From Nitrospirota bacterium (GTDB taxonomy: Bacteria; UBA2233), in contig WOZJ01000037.1 of the NCBI GenBank assembly GCA_011620345.1, forward strand, positions 1 to 38,958: a DNA stretch of 38,958 bases. Reading direction: 5' to 3'. Numbering within the stretch: the stretch's first letter is position 1; each line of letters begins with the position of its first letter. The position numbers and the translations under genes are program-made. The notes below the pieces were generated by a model, which was not told where the DNA came from, did no database searches, and was given only the letters and a program-made list of their open reading frames with translations. Below, in pieces: positions 7,045 through 16,253 of this stretch.

Positions 7045-9778
7045 CACCCTTAAAATTGTATCCAAAGATTATCCTGTCCCTTCCTTGGATTATGATAGGG
7101 TAAAGAAGGGCCTGTATAATGCTTTTTTTGAAAACGGTGAGATTCAGGGGCTCGAGAAGAGCCGTACGGAGTTCCTCGCGTTTCTAGGGCGCGCAGTCCA
7201 CAAATTGACCGGATTGAACGCTGCAGCCCTTACTTCTGCCTACTTCGAAGCCCTTATCCAAGGTCTTGCCCTCAAAGCTGAACTTGAATGGAAGCGCCTC
7301 TATGCATGCTCGGAAGAAGGCTTTTGCCTTGTTGGCCTTGGCGGGGTTGCAAGGAGAGATTTGTGTCCCAATTCTGACCTTGACCTCTTGTTCTTGTACA
7401 ACTACAAGATATCCCCCTTCCATGAATTCCTCATAGAGCGCGTTCTTTATACGCTTTGGGATCTTAAGCTGGATGTAGGATACAGCGTTCGCTCCATGGC
7501 GGAGCTGGAGCAGGACTACGATAAAGACGTGACGTTTGCGCTTTCTTTGATCGACCACAAGTATTTGCACGGCTCGAGCATCCTATACCAAGCCTTTCTT
7601 AAAAATATAGAAGAACTCCTCCGTTACAGGGCCCAACGAGGCCTTGTTTGGGAGATCGTACAAATCGTGCGCTCCCGCCACCAAAGAAACCTTGGCACTA
7701 TGCACCTATTAGAGCCTCACATCAAGGAAGGGAAGGGTGGCCTGCGGGATTTTCACAGTGCATGGTGGGCCACTCGGGCGCTCTTTGGCGCACGGAGTGT
7801 GCACAGCTGGGTACGCCTCGGGCTGATAAGCGCCAGGGAAGAACGAGCGCTTCTTCGTGGGTTGAACGCAATCTTGACCATTCGGACGCAACTGCACCTC
7901 ATGACGGGAAAGCGCACGGATAAGATGGACCTGGCCCTTCAGGAGTGTCTTTCGAGAGCATTCTCTGCAAACGACGCCCACGGTCAATCCTCGGTGGAAT
8001 GGTTTATGCGCAGGTACTATACCCATGCGCGCCAGATCGAAGAGGTCTCCTTGAAGGTGCTCTCTTCGCTTGCTTGCGTATCCTTATCGGCGCTCAAGGT
8101 GCACAGGCGGGAGGCAAAACCAATCGAAGGCCCCTTCTTGGCCTTTGGGTACGGCATCTGGCTTAAGGATGCCTCTCTTTTTGACCGCGACCCCGCTTGG
8201 CTGCTGAAGGTTTTTTTTCTAGCCAAAGAAACCGGCCTGCCTCTCTCCTACGCGCTTAGCCGTCTTATTCGCAGGAAACGCATGAGGGTGAGGAAGGGGC
8301 TGAGGGAGGATGCCCGGGCCGTCTCTTTTCTCATGCAGCTTTTCAAGGACTTTAGGCGTATTGGGTATGTTTTGAGGGGGCTTGATGAGACAGGGGTTCT
8401 TAGCAGAGCAATTCCAGAATGGGATCGGGTGAAGAACTTGGCCCAGCACGACATCTACCATGCCTACACTGCAGACAAGCATCTGATTCGGACAATCGAG
8501 GCATTAGAGAGGCTTGCGATCGGCCAAGTGGACTCCTGGCTTCAGGGGCTGCAACCTCTCCTCGAAGAAGAGCGCCAGCCTGCAGTCCTTATTCTTGCCG
8601 CCTTACTCCATGATATTGGCAAAGGGTGGGGCAGGGGGCACTCCAGCACAGGGGCGCGTATTGCAGGCAGGATCTTGGGACGGCTTGGCCTTGAGGACAC
8701 GATGGTCGAGGAAGTAGTTTTTCTTGTTCGTTATCACCTCTTAATGATGGATTACGCGTTCAAGCGCGACCTAGAAGACCCTGCTCTCATCGAGCGATTT
8801 TTGAATACCGTAAGAACGAGAGATAGGCTTAGGCGTCTTTATCTGCTTAGCGTTTGTGATTTGCTGGCCGTGTCCCCCGTAGCGATGACCCCTTGGAAGA
8901 TGGGACTTCTAGAAGATCTCTTCAGGCATTCCATCGCCTCTTTCGAGCGCAGGCAGGAGGGTAAGGTGCCGTTAAGCATTCCAGAGTATGCCAAAGAGGC
9001 AAGAGTTGCACTTGAGCCCCATCTGATGGGGTTGTCGGCAGGAGATGCGTTTCTTAAGGTTGTCCCCAACCCATACCTCCTTAGCGCTTCGCCAAAGCTT
9101 AGTCAGGCCCATGTAAGGCTTTACGAGGGGGCAAGGGCCGATGGGATTGCGATCGGGATCGATGGCGATTCCTCAAAAATGCTCGCAAACTTGGATATTG
9201 TGGCAAGGGACAAGCCGGGACTGTTCAGCTTGCTAGTCGGAGGCCTGAGCTATTTTGGCTTCAACATTCTATGGTCGAGAATCTACACGACTTCGGACGG
9301 CTATGCCCTCGACATGTTCAAGGTAGAACACCCGTCGCTTGAAGACCTCTTTCGTGACCCGGCTTACTTGGAGCGTTTCAAGTCGGTCTTGAAAGATGTC
9401 GTTGCGCTAGGCCAGGATACGCTAGAGGGGTTGATCGCCCGCAAACGTCCGGCAGTTCGCCTTGTAAAGGCCCCGCCAAAGACTAGGCCTAACGAGGTAA
9501 CGATCGACAACGCCATCTCAACGGATTACACGGTGATCGATGTCAAAACCTACGACAGGCCTTTCCTTTTGTACGAGATTTCCTGCGTGTTCGTAGCGAA
9601 CGGAATTAACATCTCCAAGGCCAATATCGCGACGATTGCGGACCAGGTAGTGGACACCTTTTATGTCACGACGCCTGAAGGCAAGAAGGTAGGCGAACGC
9701 TTGGCCAAGAGGCTGGCCCCGGAGCTTTTGACCGCGATCGAAAAGGGCGGAAGGGATGAGGCTGGAAATAGCGCTTGA
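7022..9778 (+). CDS. glnD: [Protein-PII] uridylyltransferase / uridylyl-removing enzyme GlnD
   Basis: A 918-residue cytoplasmic nitrogen sensor that adds UMP to PII at low glutamine and removes it at high glutamine. In order: a nucleotidyltransferase domain with GLGGVARRDLCPNSDLDLLF near residue 105 (the usual GGYGRGEL is replaced by GGVARRDL, but the D-x-D is kept), a GlnD/PII helical region (EPHIKEGKGGLRDFHSAWW), an HD domain with HAYTADKHLIRTIEAL and LAALLHDIGKGWGRGHS, and two C-terminal ACT domains (near ARDKPGLFSLLVGGLSYF and YDRPFLLYEISCVFVANGI). No PII gene is in view. It overlaps both neighbours, so expression is coupled to the amidase and xerD. Confidence 0.93.
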   Translation: MLGLESFDTLKIVSKDYPVPSLDYDRVKKGLYNAFFENGEIQGLEKSRTEFLAFLGRAVHKLTGLNAAALTSAYFEALIQGLALKAELEWKRLYACSEEGFCLVGLGGVARRDLCPNSDLDLLFLYNYKISPFHEFLIERVLYTLWDLKLDVGYSVRSMAELEQDYDKDVTFALSLIDHKYLHGSSILYQAFLKNIEELLRYRAQRGLVWEIVQIVRSRHQRNLGTMHLLEPHIKEGKGGLRDFHSAWWATRALFGARSVHSWVRLGLISAREERALLRGLNAILTIRTQLHLMTGKRTDKMDLALQECLSRAFSANDAHGQSSVEWFMRRYYTHARQIEEVSLKVLSSLACVSLSALKVHRREAKPIEGPFLAFGYGIWLKDASLFDRDPAWLLKVFFLAKETGLPLSYALSRLIRRKRMRVRKGLREDARAVSFLMQLFKDFRRIGYVLRGLDETGVLSRAIPEWDRVKNLAQHDIYHAYTADKHLIRTIEALERLAIGQVDSWLQGLQPLLEEERQPAVLILAALLHDIGKGWGRGHSSTGARIAGRILGRLGLEDTMVEEVVFLVRYHLLMMDYAFKRDLEDPALIERFLNTVRTRDRLRRLYLLSVCDLLAVSPVAMTPWKMGLLEDLFRHSIASFERRQEGKVPLSIPEYAKEARVALEPHLMGLSAGDAFLKVVPNPYLLSASPKLSQAHVRLYEGARADGIAIGIDGDSSKMLANLDIVARDKPGLFSLLVGGLSYFGFNILWSRIYTTSDGYALDMFKVEHPSLEDLFRDPAYLERFKSVLKDVVALGQDTLEGLIARKRPAVRLVKAPPKTRPNEVTIDNAISTDYTVIDVKTYDRPFLLYEISCVFVANGINISKANIATIADQVVDTFYVTTPEGKKVGERLAKRLAPELLTAIEKGGRDEAGNSA

Positions 9779-10664
9779 GGCGTTTTTGGGCAAGCTCTCG
9801 ATTGAGAGGGGCTACAGTAACCATACGATTGCCTCATACCAGTATGACCTGCAGGCATTCCTTGCGTTTTTGCGGGCTTACAGCCCCGACGAAAACCCGG
9901 TGGAAGCGCTAAAAACCCCGGAGGCGTTTGAAGCGTACTTTGCCGAGTTGACTAGCCAAGGCGCCGCTCCAAGCACGATGCTCCGTAGAAAAAGCTCTCT
10001 AAAGCGCTTTGTAGGTTTTCTCATCGAACAGGGCCTTGCAGCGGAAAACCCGCTTGAAGGTATCCGGGTGGCAAGACTCAAGCGGGCCTTGCCCCTCTTG
10101 CCCTCTAGGGAGCAGCTCGAAGCATTCTTTAAGAGGCTTCCCCCTCCTTGTGGACCCCTGGAAGTGAGGAACCGTTCTATCGCCGAGTTTTTCTATGCCG
10201 CAGGGCTCAGGGTAAGCGAGCTGACCGCGCTAAGGGTAGGCGACGTCCAAGATGATCCGCCGCACCTTAAGGTTTTTGGCAAGGGAAACAAAGAACGCGT
10301 CGTACCCCTTGGAGAAGTCGCACGGAAGAGCCTGGCGGCTTACCTGCAGCTACGCCCGTCATTCCTCAAGGGCCGCTCCGACACGCTCTTTTTGGGGGCG
10401 AGAGGGAAAGCCATGAGTCGGCAGGCGGTTTGGAAGGTGATCAAGCGGTTCGCTTTCTTTTGGCCGGAAGATGATGCGCTTTACCCTCATCTCCTTCGGC
10501 ACGCCTTTGCAAGTCACCTTTTGGAGGGAGGGGCCGACCTCCGAACGGTTCAAACGCTTCTGGGGCACAAAGACATCCAAACGACCGAAATCTACACGCA
10601 CATCGGCTTAGAGCACCTAAGGAAAGAGCTTGTCAAGGCGCACCCAAGGAAGCCATGCGGATAG
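9756..10664 (+). CDS. xerD: Tyrosine recombinase XerD/XerC
   Basis: A 302-residue site-specific recombinase expected to resolve chromosome dimers at dif during division. Residues 1-90 form the SAM-like core-binding domain (FLGKLSIERGYSNHTIASYQ). The catalytic domain carries the full set: Arg in AAGLRVSELTALRV, Lys in GKGNKERVVPLG, H-x-x-R in PHLLRHAFASHLLEGGAD, the His of LLGHKDIQTT and the nucleophile Tyr in EIYTHI. Nothing suggests an integrase of a mobile element: there are no attachment sites or phage genes and the neighbours are housekeeping. The GGAAGGG ribosome site sits very close to the ATG, so coupling to glnD (23-base overlap) is likely. Confidence 0.9.
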   Translation: MRLEIALEAFLGKLSIERGYSNHTIASYQYDLQAFLAFLRAYSPDENPVEALKTPEAFEAYFAELTSQGAAPSTMLRRKSSLKRFVGFLIEQGLAAENPLEGIRVARLKRALPLLPSREQLEAFFKRLPPPCGPLEVRNRSIAEFFYAAGLRVSELTALRVGDVQDDPPHLKVFGKGNKERVVPLGEVARKSLAAYLQLRPSFLKGRSDTLFLGARGKAMSRQAVWKVIKRFAFFWPEDDALYPHLLRHAFASHLLEGGADLRTVQTLLGHKDIQTTEIYTHIGLEHLRKELVKAHPRKPCG

Positions 10665-13306
10665 TAACCACCCACGTTTACGCCGATTTTGACGCGCTAG
10701 CCAGCGCTACGGCTGCAGTCGCCCTCTATGCTGAAGCATGCCTGTTTATCCCAAAACCCAAGGCCAGGAATGTCGAGGCATTCCTTAAAGAGCATCCAGA
10801 GTTTGCCCCAAAAGAGGTGCTCTTCGACCAGATCGATCCGAACGCTATCGAAGGCGTTGTCGTTGTCGATACTTCCGACGTTTCACGCCTCGGCGAGCTT
10901 GGCCCGTGGATCGAGCAAGCAGGGCCACCTCTTGTGTTCATCGACCATCATCCCCATCCCAAGGGCTTACCCCCTTCCCTTAAAACAGACATACGCGCCC
11001 CTGTTGGGGCTTGCAGCAGTCTTGTCGTCCGCCTTTTAAAAGAAAAAGGCCTATTGATCGGCCAAACCTTGGCGAACCTCCTTTTGCTCGGGGTTTACGA
11101 AGACACGGGCGGGTTGATGAATGTCTCGACTACGCAGGAAGATTTTGAGGCCTGCGCTTGGCTTCTTGGGCAAGGCGCAAGGGTAGGGTTTGTCCGTTCG
11201 ATCTTGGCAAGAAGCCTTACGCTCTCCGAGCTCGAAATCTTGCACCGCCTTAAGTCCGCAGCGCGGTTTATCCAGCTAAACGGAAGCCGGCTTTTGCTTT
11301 CTCACGCCGAAGTCGTTGGGCATGAAGGGGAGCTGAGCCACCTTGTCCAGGAAATACTAGATATTAGCCATGCCAGTGCCGCCATTGCGATCTTTGAGTG
11401 TGAGGGCCGGATGCTCGTCGTAGGTAGGAGCGTAAGCGATACCGTCCGGCTAGACGGGCTTTTTGTCGAGCTTGGCGGCGGGGGCCATCCTACAGCGGCA
11501 AGCGCCTCTTTGCCTGGGCAGACGCTGGTGGATTCCAGGGTTCGGATCGAGGCGCTTGTCCAAAAGCACCTTGTCAAGGCCATGCGGGCCGAGGAGGTTA
11601 TGTCCGCCCCCCCGATCTCCGTCCTTTCCGGGCAGCAGATCGAGGAAGCCCTCTTGACTATGAACCGCTACGCCGTAAACGGGCTCGTCGTCTTAGATCC
11701 CACCGGCCGTCTTGTCGGTCTATTTACGCGAATGATTGCGGAAAGGGCGCTCTATCACGGCCTCCACGGAGCCCATGTTGCAGATTTCATGATCACCGAA
11801 TTCGAAACCATCTCACCCTATGCGCCGCTCGACGAGGTAGGAGAGCTATTGGTACGTACAAGACAAAGGCTACTCCCTGTATTGCGGGATGGCCAGGTTA
11901 TCGGTGTTGTCACCCGAAAGGATTACCTAAGAGAAATGCTCAAACGGACGCGTGAACGGCCCGTAGACGCCCAAACACAAGAAGTGACGAAGCAGGTCAA
12001 GTCTCAGGCCGGAAAGCATCTGCCAGAAATCGTACGGGCAGTGTTCCTCGAGGCGGGACGGCTTGGCTTTGAGCTTGCCATGCCGGCCTACGCCGTAGGA
12101 GGTTTTGTGAGGGATTTGTTGCTCGGAACGCCCACTCTGGATTTCGACATCGTCGTGGTTGGGGACGGGCTTCGGTTTGCAAGTAAGCTCGCGGAACGTC
12201 TGGGGTGTAAAATGCGTCTTCACGAGGCTTTTGGAACGGCTTCACTCTACGTACGTCCGGACGTCAAGCTCGATATCGCGACTGCCAGGATAGAATCCTA
12301 CGAATATCCAGGTGCCTGGCCGAAGGTTGTTCGAAGCACGCTCAAACAGGATTTAGCAAGGCGCGATTTTACGGTGAACACGCTGGCGCTGGATTTGAGG
12401 CCCGAACGCTTCCTGGAGCTTGTGGACTTCTATGGGGGGCTTACGGACTTAAAGCATCGGCTTATTCGGGTATTGCATAACTTAAGCTTGGTCGAAGACC
12501 CAACCCGCGTGTTCCGGGCTTACAGGTTTGCGCTCCGGCTGGGGTTTAAGCTGAGCAAGGAAACAGAAAGGCTCATCAAGAAAGCGCTCGAACTAGGGTT
12601 CGTCGGCAAACTCGAGGGCGGGAGGGTTCTTAAAGAGCTGGGCCTCATCGCCTACGAGCCTAAGGCGATCGAGATCGTCGAGAAGCTAGGCTCGGAGGGG
12701 GTGTTGAGGGTCGTTGCGCCCGAACTGGATATTACACCCGAAAAAAAGCGCACGCTTCAAGGTTTAGGAAATGCCATCGTATGGTTTAGCTACAGCTTTC
12801 CAGATCAACATGTAGATACGTTGGCCCTTATCCTAGCCGCCCTTTTATGGGGAGAGAGGCCTGAGGCAAGGGGGGCTGCTTTACGGAGGCTTCAATCCCC
12901 CCCCCAGTTGCAATGCCTTGTCCAAAAGGTGTTTGAGCATGCAAGCGGGGCGCTGACAAGGCTTGAGTCGGCCAAAGGGGATGCCGTAGAAATTGACAAA
13001 GCACTTCGTGGGGTTCCCAAGGAGACGAGCTTGTTCATTATGGCGCTTACAAAGAACGAAGACGTTCGCGAGCACGTTGTCCATTATCTTCTCGTCCTCT
13101 CAAAGGTTTTTCCGGAGGTTCGAGGGAAGGATCTCGTTGCGCTCGGGTTCTCCCCATCCCCAAAAATCGGGAAAATCCTTGAAACCTTAAGGGCGCAAAA
13201 ATTACGAGGCAGGCTTTTGACCAAGCAAGAAGAGCTTTCTTGGGTCCTAAAACATTTCTGCCACGAGCTTCCTGACCTAACATGCGAAAAAAATATGCTA
13301 GGATAA
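10655..13306 (+). CDS. DHH - CBS - tRNA nucleotidyltransferase fusion (A-adding type)
   Basis: An 883-residue three-part protein. Residues 1-310 are a DHH/DHHA1 phosphoesterase (HVYADFDALAS, VVVDTSD, VFIDHHPHP, GGGGHPTAAS). Residues 310-430 are a CBS pair (MSAPPISVLSGQQIEEALL, then MITEFETISPYAPLDEVGEL). Residues about 465-883 are a class II nucleotidyltransferase of the CCA/poly(A) family (AVGGFVRDLLLGTPTLDFDI with both metal Asp residues, RRDFTVNTLAL, EDPTRVFRAYRFALRLGF). Such fusions are known in Deltaproteobacteria and relatives, and are associated with A addition to tRNA ends. No separate CC-adding enzyme is in the window. An AAGGA site precedes the ATG, which overlaps xerD by 10 bases. 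Confidence 0.88.
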   Translation: MRIVTTHVYADFDALASATAAVALYAEACLFIPKPKARNVEAFLKEHPEFAPKEVLFDQIDPNAIEGVVVVDTSDVSRLGELGPWIEQAGPPLVFIDHHPHPKGLPPSLKTDIRAPVGACSSLVVRLLKEKGLLIGQTLANLLLLGVYEDTGGLMNVSTTQEDFEACAWLLGQGARVGFVRSILARSLTLSELEILHRLKSAARFIQLNGSRLLLSHAEVVGHEGELSHLVQEILDISHASAAIAIFECEGRMLVVGRSVSDTVRLDGLFVELGGGGHPTAASASLPGQTLVDSRVRIEALVQKHLVKAMRAEEVMSAPPISVLSGQQIEEALLTMNRYAVNGLVVLDPTGRLVGLFTRMIAERALYHGLHGAHVADFMITEFETISPYAPLDEVGELLVRTRQRLLPVLRDGQVIGVVTRKDYLREMLKRTRERPVDAQTQEVTKQVKSQAGKHLPEIVRAVFLEAGRLGFELAMPAYAVGGFVRDLLLGTPTLDFDIVVVGDGLRFASKLAERLGCKMRLHEAFGTASLYVRPDVKLDIATARIESYEYPGAWPKVVRSTLKQDLARRDFTVNTLALDLRPERFLELVDFYGGLTDLKHRLIRVLHNLSLVEDPTRVFRAYRFALRLGFKLSKETERLIKKALELGFVGKLEGGRVLKELGLIAYEPKAIEIVEKLGSEGVLRVVAPELDITPEKKRTLQGLGNAIVWFSYSFPDQHVDTLALILAALLWGERPEARGAALRRLQSPPQLQCLVQKVFEHASGALTRLESAKGDAVEIDKALRGVPKETSLFIMALTKNEDVREHVVHYLLVLSKVFPEVRGKDLVALGFSPSPKIGKILETLRAQKLRGRLLTKQEELSWVLKHFCHELPDLTCEKNMLG

Positions 13307-13338
13307 CTGTCATCAGCATTTGGCCTGGAGGGGTGGGC

Positions 13339-14049
13339 ATGAAGAGACGATTTTGGGCGGCATTCTTTGTGGCATGGGCTATGTTCGGCGCTCAGGCAGG
13401 GCTTGCAAGAAACCAGGGTGGGGAATCGTTTCGGATTACAGGCTTTTATACGACAGGGGAGGAAGGAGTTACCGGCATGATCACGGGGCCCTTGTCGCAG
13501 ACGCTCACCATTCCCTCGACGCTGACAACGCAAGCACCCGAATTCGTTCCGCTGCCCGGAGGGGGAGGGGTAGGAGTAGGGGTTCCCGTCGGTAGCAACT
13601 TGGTCATTCCTCCAGAAACACTGGAGCAATTACGGGTGACGAGGCCGGAGGTCAGCGTCGGGCTCGAGAACAACATGATTAATCAAGGGATTACACTCGA
13701 GCGTTTTCATATGCGCTACGATATAGTTACAGAGGATGGCGAGCTCTTTTCGGGGTTTGTCCCGGATTGGGACTACTACGCGACGGTCTATCTTCCCCCT
13801 GCTCAGCCTACGCAGCCCGGCCAAGAATCTGGCATTCGCACGCAGTTGGGGGGGCAAGAGCAGAACCGTTCGCTGACGACTGTCCTGTTGGTCGGCCCCC
13901 AGACCGTGCGCTTCCTGCTCGATCACCTAAGCGATCTACCCGGGTTTCCGTTTGAGATGATCGTCCGCGTCAAGTCTTTCGGGCGGGGGGACAACGGCAA
14001 GACGTACGAGACGCCGGAAGCGGTCATGACAATCCTCTGGATTGCTTAA
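13339..14049 (+). CDS. Secreted protein of unknown function
   Basis: I do not recognise this family. It is a 236-residue protein with a clean signal peptide (MKRRFWAAFFVAWAMFGAQA, likely cut before GLARNQ). A Thr/Ser-rich stretch leads into a glycine/valine loop (PGGGGVGVGVPVG) near residue 80. The rest looks beta-rich, with MRYDIVTEDGELFSGFVPDW and a proline/glutamine stretch near 160 (PPAQPTQPGQES). No catalytic motif or membrane anchor is seen. The ATG at 13339 is chosen over an earlier in-frame one because GGAGGGG sits six bases upstream. It is 11 bases from the next secreted-protein gene, so the two probably work together outside the cytoplasm. Confidence 0.7.
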   Translation: MKRRFWAAFFVAWAMFGAQAGLARNQGGESFRITGFYTTGEEGVTGMITGPLSQTLTIPSTLTTQAPEFVPLPGGGGVGVGVPVGSNLVIPPETLEQLRVTRPEVSVGLENNMINQGITLERFHMRYDIVTEDGELFSGFVPDWDYYATVYLPPAQPTQPGQESGIRTQLGGQEQNRSLTTVLLVGPQTVRFLLDHLSDLPGFPFEMIVRVKSFGRGDNGKTYETPEAVMTILWIA

Positions 14050-14060
14050 AGGGGGATAGG

Positions 14061-14903
14061 ATGATGCGATTAAAAGGGTGGCTTTTAGTCATGTTGGCTT
14101 TGGGCGTGGTTTTTGGTGGGTCATCGCGGGCGGTAGCCGCTCCTAGGGCTACCCTAACCCTCGAGGCTAGGACGAGCTGTGAGGGCGAAGTTAGGGAGTT
14201 TTGCTACGATTTGGAAGATTGGTTCTTTGGTAGGCCAAACCCATACTGGATTGATTATGTCGCAACGCTCCGCTCTCCTGAGGGCGTACCGCTTAGTGGT
14301 GTTCCTATCATCTTTCTTGTCGATGATGAAGTGAAAGCCCAAAAGAGCACAGATTCAAACGGGCAAGCTAAATATAGCTTTGAAACAGAAGACGAAGATG
14401 AATTCAAAGCTCAGGCAATCGTTGGTTCGTATTATGAAGACGAGGAAGGGGTAGTTCGGTTTAACCGTGATGTTCAAGTTTGGAATGTGACGAGCAACAG
14501 GGTTACTGTAGAAATCGAGATTCCAGAGCTTGCCCCCGACCTTCCAAGGCCGCCGGTTTCAACGGGAGACATTGGCGTCGACAACAGCGAGTTGGAATTC
14601 AAGAACGCCTCGCTTTCCGGCGGCGACTGGAAATATATCCGCGTAGTTTCCGGGACTCCGCCTTTTCAATGGGACAACGTTTACAAAGAGTACGGAGAGA
14701 TTGCCCCAAGAGGGCTTTGGGGGGAGATGGGCATTTATACCGTCCAGCCGAGGACATTGGGCCTTCTGAACGCAGACCTTTTGATTGATGCCAAACCCGT
14801 AACGGATACGGTAATAGTTACGGATGCAAGTGGAAACCGGACCGAGGTACAGGTTACGATAGATTATTTGACCTTCGATGACGTTTCTGGTCAGCTTCCG
14901 TAA
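14061..14903 (+). CDS. Secreted Ig-like protein of unknown function
   Basis: A 280-residue exported protein with the signal peptide MMRLKGWLLVMLALGVVFGG..RAVA, cut before APRATL. Residues about 70-140 look like a bacterial Ig-like (Big_1) domain: GVPLSGVPIIFLVDDEV, STDSNGQAKYSFET, DEFKAQAIVG. A second beta domain at about 190-275 ends in DTVIVTDASGNRTEVQVTID, a pattern common in cell-surface adhesive or structural modules. Two cysteines (TSCEGEVREFCYD) near the mature N terminus may form a disulfide. No enzyme motif is visible. It sits directly after the other secreted protein and its TAA is immediately followed by the pseudouridine synthase ATG. Confidence 0.7.
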   Translation: MMRLKGWLLVMLALGVVFGGSSRAVAAPRATLTLEARTSCEGEVREFCYDLEDWFFGRPNPYWIDYVATLRSPEGVPLSGVPIIFLVDDEVKAQKSTDSNGQAKYSFETEDEDEFKAQAIVGSYYEDEEGVVRFNRDVQVWNVTSNRVTVEIEIPELAPDLPRPPVSTGDIGVDNSELEFKNASLSGGDWKYIRVVSGTPPFQWDNVYKEYGEIAPRGLWGEMGIYTVQPRTLGLLNADLLIDAKPVTDTVIVTDASGNRTEVQVTIDYLTFDDVSGQLP

Positions 14904-15737
14904 ATGCAAGGCGACCAAGGCATGCCCGAGAACGAAGGCGGCATTCGTGTCCAAAAGGTCTTGGCCATACGGGGCGGAATATCCCGTCGTAAGGCCGATG
15001 CGTTGGTTCAGGCCGGGAAAGTCCGGCTTCCGGACGGGAGGCTCCTTAAGACAGGGGACAAAATAGACCCAAAGTCCATCCTTTGGGTCGAGGGTCGTCC
15101 GCTTGAAAGGCTTGGAATTGAAAAATTCTACTTTGCCTTCTATAAACCCAAGGGAGTCGTCAGTACGTTCGAGCCCTCGAAGGACCACGCAACGCTTGCA
15201 AAAAGCTTTCCTATCAAGGCCCCCCATCTTTTTTCCGTAGGAAGGCTGGATGCGATAGCGGAAGGGCTCCTATTGGTGACCAACGACGGAGAGTTCGCCA
15301 ACCGCGTATCCCATCCGCGTTACGGCATACCCAAGGAATACCTTGTCAAGGTTCAAGGTAAGCTCGGTCCAGGGGCCTTGCAGGCGGTTCTACAGGGCGT
15401 CTGGGATGCCGGCGAGTTGCTAAAGCCGTCATCAGTCTCGATCGTTTCGGAAGTCAGGAAAAACCAATGGCTTAGTGTCGTGATGCGCGAGGGGAAATAC
15501 CACGAGGTTCGAAGGCTTTTTGGCCATCAAGGATATTTCGTCCTAAAAATCAAACGGGTACGGGTTGGCCCTGTCATGCTTGGAGCGCTTCAGCCTGGAC
15601 AAGCCCGCCCCCTTTCTACCAAAGAGGTTCGTGGGCTTCTAAGCCCAAGCTTGGCCGAATCGGGGGCAATCCCTAGCCCAAAAGAGCGCTCTTGGCGCAG
15701 ACATCAAAAAGTCTCTCCCCTCAAAGCCTTATCCTAG
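14904..15737 (+). CDS. rluB: RluB/RsuA-family rRNA pseudouridine synthase
   Basis: A 277-residue enzyme that isomerises a uridine in rRNA to pseudouridine. An S4 RNA-binding domain spans about residues 9-65 (IRVQKVLAIRGGISRRKADA). The catalytic domain has the nucleophile Asp in SVGRLDAIAEGLLLVTNDGE, where the usual Asp-x-Thr after it is Ala-Ile-Ala, followed by VSHPRYGIPKEYLVKVQG and REGKYHEVRRLFGHQGYFV. The match is closest to RluB (23S rRNA), but RluE/RluF/RsuA cannot be excluded by eye. Start choice is uncertain: the ATG at 14904 directly abuts the upstream stop, and an ATG at 14922 is also possible. A basic tail ends the protein. Confidence 0.88.
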   Translation: MQGDQGMPENEGGIRVQKVLAIRGGISRRKADALVQAGKVRLPDGRLLKTGDKIDPKSILWVEGRPLERLGIEKFYFAFYKPKGVVSTFEPSKDHATLAKSFPIKAPHLFSVGRLDAIAEGLLLVTNDGEFANRVSHPRYGIPKEYLVKVQGKLGPGALQAVLQGVWDAGELLKPSSVSIVSEVRKNQWLSVVMREGKYHEVRRLFGHQGYFVLKIKRVRVGPVMLGALQPGQARPLSTKEVRGLLSPSLAESGAIPSPKERSWRRHQKVSPLKALS

Positions 15738-15738
15738 C

Positions 15739-15766
15739 TTGACAGAATTGCCTATCTGGGTATAAT
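15739..15766 (+). promoter_or_regulatory. Consensus sigma70 promoter of the dksA-like gene
   Basis: A perfect TTGACA (15739-15744), a 16-base spacer and a perfect TATAAT (15761-15766) lie just after the pseudouridine synthase stop and about 50 bases before the zinc-finger gene. It is the best promoter match in the window. Confidence 0.8.
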
Positions 15767-15815
15767 CAATCCTTCTTGTGCTCGCTTAGACTGAAAAAAA
15801 GAGGGGTATATGCCA

Positions 15816-16253
15816 ATGCTCGAGAAAGAAAAACTTGCGTATTTCGAGAAGCTCCTTCAGTCTATGCGCAAGGAACTTCTGAGGGAATCGCTTAAGAAGC
15901 GGCTCGATGAGGTGGACGACGAATCCGAGGTGGCGAAGGACCCGGTCGATATCGCATCCGACGAGCGGGGGAAGGACCTTTCGTTGATCTTGTCCGATAG
16001 GGACCAAGAGAAGCTCGAGGCGATCGATGAGGCCCTTGAACGAATACGCCACAAAGCTTACGGGATCTGTTCGGAATGCGGCAAAGACATCCCTGAAGGG
16101 CGCCTCAAGATTATGCCTACCGCATCCTTGTGCGTTGAATGCAAAGAAGAGATCGAGCGCGAAGAGCAATTAAGGCCGTTCTTGGGAAGCGGAGAAAAGT
16201 ATCTAAGGCCTTTCGACGTCCAAGGGCAACCGCACGAGGAAGAGGAGGCTTAA
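15816..16253 (+). CDS. DksA/TraR-type zinc-finger regulator
   Basis: A 145-residue protein of the DksA/TraR family, whose members bind the RNA polymerase secondary channel and alter promoter activity, often with ppGpp. The N-terminal half is a charged coiled coil (KEKLAYFEKLLQSMRKELLR, then SLILSDRDQEKLEAIDEALE), with acidic residues (DEVDDESEV) near the tip. The four-cysteine zinc finger is CSECGKDI...CVECKEE. Length and layout match DksA homologs; activity as true DksA is inferred. The ATG at 15816 is preceded by GAGGGG; another ATG lies six bases upstream. It has its own strong promoter and overlaps convergent mltG by four bases. Confidence 0.87.
   Translation: MLEKEKLAYFEKLLQSMRKELLRESLKKRLDEVDDESEVAKDPVDIASDERGKDLSLILSDRDQEKLEAIDEALERIRHKAYGICSECGKDIPEGRLKIMPTASLCVECKEEIEREEQLRPFLGSGEKYLRPFDVQGQPHEEEEA

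Noticed and set aside
7022-9778. Equal 23-base overlaps at both ends of glnD as a sign of programmed coupling
   Set aside because: The overlaps have different sequences and no shared structure; equal length is most likely chance.
9756-10664. The tyrosine recombinase as a mobile-element integrase
   Set aside because: It is embedded in an overlapping housekeeping operon with no attachment-site repeats or phage genes; XerD is the simpler reading.
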